Assembly (NCBI GenBank): GCA_032622095.1
Contig: CP136068.1
Location: forward strand, 164,011,465 to 164,075,464
Reading direction: 5' to 3'
DNA from: Siphonodentalium dalli
Taxonomy: Eukaryota > Mollusca > Scaphopoda > Gadilida > Siphonodentaliidae
DNA length: 64,000 bases
Below are positions 56,589 through 64,000 of the stretch, piece after piece. The stretch's first letter is position 1, and every line of letters starts with the position of its first letter. The notes beneath the pieces are model-generated. The model saw nothing but the letters and a program-made list of their open reading frames with translations, did no database searches and had not been told where the DNA came from. The position numbers and the translations under genes are program-made.

Positions 56589-57305
56589 CCTTACTCGTAT
56601 TTAAATTCTCGCAGTACTATTTTTCGCGCACACGTCGGTGCGCGAATTTACAACTGAGCGTAATATAGTACGACTCTGAATTTTAAATATACCACACGGA
56701 AAACAAGAGAGTTATGTTGATAAGTTACATACATTACGAAACGTTGGACACTGAATAGACAATTACGCTTATACATACACTATCCAACAATTCAAAACCA
56801 TTATTAAATGCCAAGCGACATACAAATGGTAACATCGACGATGTTGAAATGCTTGTAAGAAATTAACATATTCTAGATTGCATTTGCATGAAAGCACACA
56901 CCTCCCCATTCACCAGCCTGGAATGACACCGTTCCCATACAGTCTTATTCAGCTTTGTCATCACAATCCGAAACCAAGTCTTGATTTTTGTGATATCAGT
57001 TGCCTTGATGTCCAGTCCATAACTATTTCAATATCAGAATCATTATTTGGAGCATATGAACATCCATCATCGCAACAAATTGATGGTGTATTTATGTTTT
57101 ACACGATGTAAATAGACTGTGATCGTGTTTAATACACACATATATATTCAGAAACGACTGAGAACTGAAACTGTCACCAGATCAAAGACTTTTACGAAAA
57201 TAGTTTTTTCAGTTTTAAATTCGCGCAGATTGGTGCGGGAATTAAAGTGCGAATTTAAAACTGAGCGAAAAATAGTACTGCGCGAATTTAATATTACGAG
57301 TAAGG
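56589..57305. mobile_element. 717-bp MITE inserted at TA, with empty site in the window
   Basis: The ends are CCTTACTCGTATTTAAATTC and GAATTTAATATTACGAGTAA followed by GG. TA flanks both sides (56587-56588 and 57306-57307). The paralogous segment reads AACTCTATATATTAGTTTTA at 30834 without it. Subterminal palindromes such as AGTACTATTTTTCGCGC and GCGAAAAATAGTACTGCGCG lie inside each end. TA duplication suggests Tc1/mariner-type mobilisation. No transposase is present. Confidence 0.9.
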
Positions 57306-57307
57306 TA

Positions 57308-57662
57308 TCTTAGTATTAATTATATTGCATTCTTGGAGCGAGACGGTGGAAATGTTTCTCTGATTTCGGCAATTGTATATTACTCTATGGGCACCTTCTG
57401 AGACACAGACGTTCCAAATGGTGATGATTTAAAGTATTTTAATCATGTGTTATGTCATACGTTGCTAATAAAACCGTATATCAAGAACTATAACAAAATT
57501 AATCGGTGACTCGAAAATTAAATGCGCCTTTAACTCGGGATTCATCTGCCCACTTTAACCGTTGAGTATTCCATTAAAAGGCTGGTACGCAGCTTTTATA
57601 GCACATTATGAATATTTTCCAGCCCAAGTGCAATATTTTGATCTAATTCAGTCTAATACGTG
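57308..57662. other. Rest of the duplicated 5' flank
   Basis: It matches 30855-31090 and 31550-31600 (GCATTCTTGGAGCGAGACGG, TCTGAGACACAGACGTTC, AATCGGTGACTCGAAAATTA). It contains the probable empty site (TTAACCGTTGAG, 57556) of the MITE at 31092-31545. Confidence 0.7.
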
Positions 57663-57666
57663 TTAA

Positions 57667-57908
57667 CCCTTTGAGTGCCAGGGGCCGATCTCATCGGCCC
57701 TAAACCTACAAAATAAGTCTGTTAAAGAATATAAGAATAAATTATTAAAATTGTAAAAAATTGTAAAAAAAACAAAAACAAAACAATTGTTAGGCCAATG
57801 CATTCTCTTATATATGCGAGGCGACCTATGGTCGACTCGCATATATAAGAGAATGCATTGGCAAAGGGTATATGGGTTGATACAAAAATCGACCTGGCAC
57901 TCAAAGGG
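57667..57908. mobile_element. TTAA-flanked MITE family 1, short form
   Basis: TTAA at 57663-57666 and 57909-57912 flanks CCCTTTGAGTGCCAGG and CCTGGCACTCAAAGGG. It lacks about 200 internal bases present in the 24.7- and 31.1-kb copies and has one long hairpin (57795-57861). Confidence 0.93.
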
Positions 57909-58084
57909 TTAATGTTGTGCATACTACACCGGCAAACGTATGGAAACTCCGGTGGGGAAATCGCATGGTTTCGACTTGATGAGTATCACGCATTAAAAAT
58001 GGCCGACCTAAAGCGAGGAAAAAGATAATAAGCCAAGATATGATATAGAACGTAGTATTTTGTCAGCTACGGTATATGCATATC

Positions 58085-58600
58085 CAAAGGAGAAATTAAA
58101 ACATCAGTATATGGTGGTCTCAAACGTAAAATAAATTCCCAATGGAGAACAGAACTACAAGATGACAGACAAAATAAAAGTATGGTAACAAACTGAGAAC
58201 ATACAGATTACATATGTATTTAAAAATGACATTAAACTAGAACCATATCTTTCAGAGCCCCACATATATAGGGCAGCTGTACTTATGACAAAATTTCGAA
58301 TAAGCGCTCATAATCTAGAAATTGAAAGATGTAGGTATATAGATCTAGATGAAGACAAAAACAATGTTTTGCTTTGTAATACCGGTGTTGAGTCAAAAAT
58401 ACACTTTTTGTTAGAATGCCCCAACCTTGAGTCTGCTTTGAGAGAAATATGTTTTGCTGGAAATGGAAATAGTATACCCCGGCTTCAACGAACTTGAGTC
58501 AGTTGCTAAACTTGCATGGCTGATGGCAGTGGATGATGAAAATATATTACTGACACTAAAATAATTCATTTATAATTTACACACTTCAAAACTAAGAATG
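58085..58600 (+). pseudogene. LINE-type retrotransposon C-terminal fragment, frameshifted
   Basis: The open frame 58285-58497 reads MTKFRISAHNLEIERCRYID, then VLLCNTGVESKIHFLLECP, the C-terminal region typical of reverse-transcriptase proteins of non-LTR elements in aquatic invertebrates. H40-x4-C45 of its zinc knuckle is kept but one expected cysteine is absent. KLRTYRL and FKNDIKLEPYLSEP lie just upstream in adjacent frames, and FNELESVAKLAWLMAVDD continues downstream in another frame. At least two frameshifts are therefore present. It is a dead fragment with the 5' part missing. Confidence 0.75.
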
Positions 58601-58668
58601 CTTGAGGAAATATAAATACATGAACCTGCATTATATACAGATGTATATAATTTGTCATTGCCTGTTAA

Positions 58669-59060
58669 CCCTTTACCCAACAAAACGGCCAAAACCGGCC
58701 AAATAAAGCTTCAACAGCCTAAAATATCTTCGGTCTGTCTCAATAGAACCATACAAATATGGATATCATTGGAACCGGTTCATTCACCACATTGTGATGG
58801 TTACAGTTATGCCCTGTGCCAATGCATTCTCTTATATATGCGAGTCGACCATAGGTCGCCTCGCATATATAAGAGAATGCATTGGCCTAACAAAAACTTT
58901 TTTTAACACTTTTTACCATTTTTTCTTACATTCTTTAACAATTTTATAATTTTTAATGTGTTAAGCCAATGCATTCTCTTATATATGCGAGGCGACCTAT
59001 GGTCGACTCGCATATATAAGAGAATGCATTGGCACAGGGCCCTTCTGTTTGGGTAAAGGG
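58669..59060 (-). mobile_element. TTAA-flanked double-hairpin MITE (family 2)
   Basis: TTAA at 58665-58668 and 59061-59064 flanks CCCTTTACCCAACAAAACGG and GGGTAAAGGG. It is the same element as 22418-22862 in the opposite orientation. Hairpins lie at 58819-58885 and 58968-59034. Confidence 0.92.
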
Positions 59061-59064
59061 TTAA

Positions 59065-59448
59065 CTTCGATCACTGTACTTGCTGAACAGTATAATTAAA
59101 CATTAAACTTGAACAATTTAAGCACCGTCATATAGATATAATGTATTTGAATCATTCATTGTTTTTTCCTGTTTTATGTGTTTTATTTAGAGGTACATGT
59201 GTACCTCAATAACTCCTCACCATTTCTTTATTTAGTTCACAGTCAGCCTGCCATGCATACTAATGTATTATTAACATTCTTGAATGACTTTCACATACAA
59301 AAAACGCGCCTCCATTTTGCATTATTATCACACTGATCGCAGGACACTTTACCCCTTCTAGTCATATTGAGTAAACAACCATGATTGATGATGTATTCGT
59401 CAATTTGGACTTGCTTATACTCAACTTAACACTCTTAGTACTACATGT
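59065..59448. other. Intergenic, no feature seen
   Basis: No repeat or gene recognised. Confidence 0.5.
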
Positions 59449-59456
59449 TTTAGAGG

Positions 59457-60364
59457 CAGGGACGTGGCTAGAGGGTCTCCGTTGGGGTGTCTACCTTGAG
59501 AAATTCCAACTGCAAAGCACCCCCCCCCCCCCCCATTGAATCAGAATCAGACCAAACACAAGTTTTGCATAATTCCATTTGCACGCCCCTTGCACCATTG
59601 TTTTATATACCCGGTATGAGAACATTCAGATATTTTAACCTGAAAATTGCATAAATCATAACATCTAGTGCTCTAACTCCAGACAGATGCACACGGCTAC
59701 GGACAAGATACCAGGACACACATGGTTGTTCGGCCCGGTGTGAGAAAATTTTGAAAACTAAACAAATCCTAGCATCTAGACTGGCCTCAACTGAAGCTTT
59801 CCTAGTGTTGGAAATTTCAAACCTCATACTTCTCCTCTGGTTGGCAAATTCTCCAACTGATGAGCATTTCAGTCCACAAGTTTGACCAAATGTAGTAAAA
59901 TATTGTTTTCTTAAACAAATTAGCAGTTTTTTATTGGCCACCGGGGAGGGACAATGACACACCGGGCCGACCATGGTTCGACCTGTTGTGCGAAAATTTT
60001 GAAATCGGAACAAGAAAATCACAAAATCCTAGCATCTAGACTAGTCTCAAGCCTTCCTAGAGTTGGAAATTTCAAACCTGTCTCCCTCCCCCCTAAGGTG
60101 GAAAATTTCCAACTGATGGCCATTTAAATCCAAAATTTTGACCAAAAATAGGAAAATATGCAAATATTGGTAAAAAAAACAATAAATTCCCCCCCCAATA
60201 AATTGTTTGAAAATCAAACTATAAGAACATTTTCAACCTATTGTTGGTGTGAAATTTACAACTAATGTTGTGTCAGGTTTGAAATTTCCAACTGTTGAAA
60301 CTTTTGACCAAATTTGGGGGGCGAAACACCCCCCCCCCCAAATCCCCCTGTCGCCACGTCTCTG
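59457..60364. mobile_element. 908-bp hAT-like MITE with 8-bp target duplication
   Basis: TTTAGAGG flanks both sides (59449-59456 and 60365-60372). The ends are CAGGGACGTGGC and GCCACGTCTCTG. An 8-bp duplication with CAGGG-like ends is the hAT signature. The interior has two direct repeats of about 240 bp (CACAAAATCCTAGCATCTAG or equivalent, then GTTGGAAATTTCAAACC) and two poly-C tracts (59520-59534 and 60330-60339). The minus-strand 139-codon frame (59603-60022) has no transposase features. Confidence 0.88.
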
Positions 60365-60372
60365 TTTAGAGG

Positions 60373-60709
60373 TCAGGATGAGGACTAATTTTCATACTAT
60401 TATTTCTCACTAATGAACATAATCATAATTATCTCTTTATTTCCTTTATGTTACATTTTTAAGAGAAATTGTTCTGTCTGAAAGAGTGTCTTGATTGACC
60501 AATAGACTATTCGTACGTTGGAAGGAAGTCAGGTGACCGGTTTTTGATAGGGTTTCCATGCGGGTCTCCCCAGCGGGGGGTTATATATGAGGCAATTGTC
60601 GGGGAACTAAAGCAGCCATATAATTAAACAGATATAACATTTAACTGAGCTGGTCTTGTTAAATAGACATATTTTATTATAAATTTATTTTTGAGATTTT
60701 TTTTCTGGA
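60373..60709. other. Intergenic, no gene seen
   Basis: Positions 60600-60705 resemble 41902-42000. A decayed hairpin-module fragment (GGGTCTCCCCAGCGGG, TATATGAGGCA) lies near 60560-60590. Confidence 0.5.
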
Positions 60710-62690
60710 AATACCAATAAAACCAAAGAACTATTTCGCGTATAACCTAGTGCGCTTCTCCGGTTATTATATCAACACTCAATTCAATTATTTATTCACT
60801 CAAATCGTCAAATATGACACAATAGAGCTTGGTGGAATACAGTGCATATAATTTCTGTGCAAATTACAAAAGTGGTGCGCGGTGAAAATTACACATATTA
60901 TAATAATACAGTTGATTGAGAACAGCCCATGGTTGTGCAAATGTCGGATTTTATTGTGTTACGTATATAGTATGCCTCAGGAGTTTTTGAATAAAATCAG
61001 GACCCGTCTAATGAAAAGAGATTGGTTTTTCAAGGTTTTACGTCGTTTACAGTTAAAAAGTTCGCTTAATTTGATGGTATTTGGTCGACAATAATAATAT
61101 TTGTGTATGTATTTGACTCTCAGGTATTTTAAACACGGGCATTGCAATATTACGTGGAATTCGTCCCCTATATTTGTACCGCATAGAGTACATAGTCTAT
61201 CGGAATAATCTGAGTTAATCCATGAACCTGATTCGATTGGTAAGTGGTGGTTGCGGGTACGAAATTTCAGAAGTATTTGGACGGTGTCGTTTTTCACGAA
61301 AAAGAGGAATTTGTCTTTGGTGAAGTCGTATTTTATAATTCTGTAAAAGGCATACTTATTTGAATTACATATTGTACCTCTCCATTCTTGAATGAATTGG
61401 TCTTCCATCCTACACTTGACCGACTTCTTTAATCTGTCGAGACTAGATAATGTGTGATTGATCCATGTACCCCCCATTCCAAGTTCATTTAACACTTTAT
61501 GCACATTTGCAATCCATGGGTTGTTAACGTTAGATGAGTTGTAATAAGTGAGTAATATATAATACAGTATAAATGGTAGCCTATTGCAGTTCAAACGCAC
61601 ACTGACAACAATAATCGCGACAAGCATCAGTCAAATCAAACGAAATAGGTCTAATTGGGTGCCATTTTGCTGAGTTGTATGTAGAAATCGTCAACAAGAA
61701 CTTCCGCTCTAAATAAAATACATGTATGTCCAGATTTGGTGCAAGAAATATACATTACACGTTTGTAATCGGGTTACAGGGGTTACAAGTCAGACATATT
61801 TTTTTTGTCACAACGTTTGCTTACCGTTAGAAAAATGCAAATATTTCCGCTATGCTTGTGAACAAGGGTTTACACAGGTACATTTGGACGTCGTTTAAAG
61901 TGATATGAAAAAATCCTTTTTTTTTACTTTTTTTTTTTGGTCACAAAGTTACATTTGGAAGTCGCTAATTTCATTTTTCTAGTTGGAGTTATACAAAATA
62001 GTGATGTGTCGTATTCGGTTTTTGAATGTGTGTAAGACGTGTGCGAGTTGCGTGCGAAAGTCCCCCTCGCCGCCCAAAACAGGACATTATTGTTGCTATT
62101 GTCGTTATGCTGTGTATGTTTGTTTAATGCGACCATGTATATAGTGTCGATAAAGTATTAATCAAATAAAAAACATGTCTTAAAAGTATATCAAGAATAA
62201 ACTCACCTCAGCGAATATTACCAAATAAAATCTGAGAAATCGACTGTATGTTTTATATATCGTCACGTTAAAACTAGGACTCGATACAGGCCTGTCTGTT
62301 ACCTTCGACTTTATATAACGTTCGTTTACCCCCACACACATACAGGGTTGCTAAGTTCATATCGCTTTGAGAGATTGTTGCATAACTGAAGTCGTACCAT
62401 TTTCACAATCCACTGACTTCAATTGAAAGGAAATAACAAAGAGGTTTAAAGCAGACAATAGCCGATTTGATAATCGAAGCAGACACATGGATTACCGGGT
62501 ATATAGTAAACTGGTTATTTAACAGGATGATCTCCAAATTGGAACATTTCGACCGTAGGCCAGCACCATTATGCAACATGCCGAGGGCGATATATCGAAT
62601 ACGCACGGCTACAGAACTAACTGACGACCCTTTCGAAGGTCCTGATTAATAGGTATATCCAGTATAGGTAAGTGGGTGTCCGACCAGGTA
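60710..62690 (+). repeat. Dispersed repeat UR, copy 2, with a LINE insertion
   Basis: The UR blocks 60710-60777, 61590-61900 and 61925-62690 are homologous to 34100-35127, 38301-39335 and 6500-7435. It ends CAGTATAGGTAAGTGGGTGT. The interruption at 60778-61589 is a LINE fragment. Confidence 0.87.
60778..61589 (-). pseudogene. 5'-truncated LINE reverse-transcriptase fragment
   Basis: An uninterrupted minus-strand frame (60977-61627) reads into the element from the UR flank; its first 12 residues are flank-encoded. The body contains NPWIANVHKVLNELGMGGTW, LLKFRTRNHHLPIESGSW and then the zinc knuckle C146-x2-C149-x8-H158-x4-C163 (RLCTLCGTNIGDEFHVILQ). This is the C-terminal end of a non-LTR retrotransposon protein; the RT domain itself is absent. 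Copy 1 of UR at about 34202 (CAACACTAGTGTACAAACGC) is the empty site. About 200 bp of 3' UTR follow the stop, with no clear poly-A tail. Confidence 0.82.
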
Positions 62691-62758
62691 ACACAAGAAA
62701 ACTAAGATGCATGCATCAGGTCGGCCGTGAACTATCTACCATAGAATTGTTGTAGCTA

Positions 62759-63620
62759 TCAATTATACATTTTGAAACACCTGTCTGCATGTATGTATGT
62801 ATGTATGTGTGTATGCATGAATGCATGTGTGTATGTGTTATAGACTCTAACACTGCTCGAATTTGGTATTTAACGTGTCAACTTGACCTCGCTCATAGAC
62901 ATGTTTCTGGACCTTGACCGATCCGACTAAAAATTTGTGTGTAGGACTACTTCGATCCCGGGAGCAATATGGACGGGTCCAATTTCACGTGGGACCATGT
63001 TCTCGAACGTGCTGATATAGGCATGTTTCTGGACCAATTGAACAATAGTTTGGCCAGACGCTGTATATACTGGGTACTGTCCAGATGGAGGTGATCACAA
63101 ACAAATCCCTAACTAGCCCGAACGAAGTCGAGTACATCAGCTAGTCTAATATATATTTTGGACATTTGTCTGTCTGTTTGTCTGTTAGCTATGGCCGGGA
63201 ACACTGCCTGACAGATTTGACGAAATTTGATACCCAGGGGAAATTATTTCCAGGGAGTATTTTGGACGGGTCAAATCTTGATCCCGACCTGACTTTGACA
63301 TTCAAAAAGATCAATTCAAGGTCAAATCTGGTAAAACGGAAGTATTTCAACGAAATTTGATACCTACTGTTACTTCTGTCCCAGGAGTGTTTCGGGTGGG
63401 TCAAATCCTGACCCTGACCTGATCTTGACATTCAAAATTGTCAATTCAAGGTCAAATCGGGTAAAGCCGGGCGGATTTCGACGGGTACTTTTGTCGTGAC
63501 TTTTGTCCGGGGCGTGTTTTGGACGGGTCAAATCGTGACCCCGTCAATTCAAGGTTAAATCGCGCAATTCTCCGAAAATCAGAGGGGAACATCCCGGACG
63601 AAGTCGGGTCCACCAGCTAC
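62759..63620 (+). mobile_element. Two head-to-tail Helitron-like units, diverged
   Basis: Unit 1 (62759-63144) starts TCAATTATACATTTTGAAAC, has a (TGTA)n tract, and ends CCCGAACGAAGTCGAG followed by TACATCAGCTAG. Unit 2 (63145-63620) starts TCTAATATATATTTTGGACA and ends CCCGGACGAAGTCGGG followed by TCCACCAGCTAC, so its final G is mutated. Unit 2 is related to the 14-18.7-kb array (GACCTGACTTTGACATTCAA, TCAAGGTCAAATC). Confidence 0.8.
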
Positions 63621-63784
63621 TATTATATATTTCTAGATTTAGTTACAAACTAAATACCTGTATATTGTACAAAGAAATGTTTGACAAATATATCTGTATC
63701 AATATTACCATGCGGGTCATTAAAATAGATACGACGAAACAAATTTTGAAGGGTGCATGTATCAGGTAAATTTTTATATTTCAA

Positions 63785-64000
63785 ATGATGACAGGAATGC
63801 GGAAAGTTGAAGTACCTACGTAATACTGGCTATCCGCATGAAGAGATATACATGTATATAAAAACCAAAATAGAAGATGACTGCTGGCGACAATGTTTTC
63901 CAACAAAATTCAAAGCATTCGATAGCTCCCATCTAGTTGTCAGTCCGAAGATCAATATGAAGTTTGGTGACTATCAGATGAGGGATATGTCTGTACAGTT
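63785..64000. repeat. Partial copy of the CAAGATGGC-type repeat, runs off the window
   Basis: AGGAATGCGGAAAGTTGAAG, then GCATGAAGAGATATACATGT, then AAATAGAAGATGACTGCTGG match 40759-40860. The YY1-like core is degraded here. Confidence 0.8.

Noticed and set aside
59603-60022. 139-codon minus-strand frame as a hAT transposase
   Set aside because: No RW, DDE or dimerisation motifs. The element is only 908 bp, and the frame crosses its internal direct repeats.

Overview
The window is eukaryotic, non-coding-dominated DNA, almost certainly from an invertebrate animal. It is AT-rich, has GT-AG intron signals, carries LINE-type reverse-transcriptase remnants and Helitron-like tandem elements, and is filled with satellites and miniature inverted-repeat elements (MITEs). 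The Helitron/pearl-like tandem units with microsatellite cores are reminiscent of bivalve molluscs, but the species cannot be fixed from this sequence. No rRNA, tRNA, CRISPR or bacterial-style operon was recognised.

Layout. 1-2355 is a 45-bp satellite. 2.4-10 kb holds minisatellites, a truncated hairpin MITE (4.1-5.0 kb), a palindromic MITE (5.8-6.2 kb) and one copy of a dispersed repeat here called UR. 10.2-10.9 kb is an array of GATATC-centred palindromes. 12-14 kb has further MITEs. 14.03-18.68 kb is seven head-to-tail Helitron-like units, followed directly by a 36-bp satellite (18.7-20.0 kb). 20.2-27.3 kb is a nest: two inverted copies of a 1.1-kb element, one split by a 3.1-kb terminal-inverted-repeat element, around a repeat called Z that holds a TTAA MITE and a 29-bp satellite. 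29.3-31.7 kb and 55.1-57.6 kb are paralogous segments, each with one gene for a small secreted protein. 34.1-39.3 kb is a UR copy split by a 3.2-kb element with about 1-kb inverted arms. 45.7-47.0 kb holds a candidate two-exon gene for a 91-residue secreted cysteine-containing peptide. 49.0-50.0 kb is a second Helitron-like tandem pair, 51.0-52.4 and 54.1-55.1 kb are satellites, 57.7-62.7 kb holds MITEs, two LINE fragments, a hAT-like MITE and another UR copy, and 62.8-63.6 kb is a third Helitron-like pair.

Genes. Only three protein-coding models are supported: two paralogous secreted proteins (minus strand, 138 and 149 residues, 9 differences in the last 114) with conserved 3' splice sites just upstream, and the two-exon peptide gene on the plus strand. 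None was assigned to a known family. Long open frames across the satellites come from repeat periods divisible by three (45, 36 and 27 bp) and are not genes.

The most useful property of the window is that many insertions can be checked against an empty paralogous site in the same 64 kb. This gives internal evidence for TTAA, TA, 8-10-bp and no-duplication insertion. Several satellites also have a recognisable single-copy relative inside a dispersed element.
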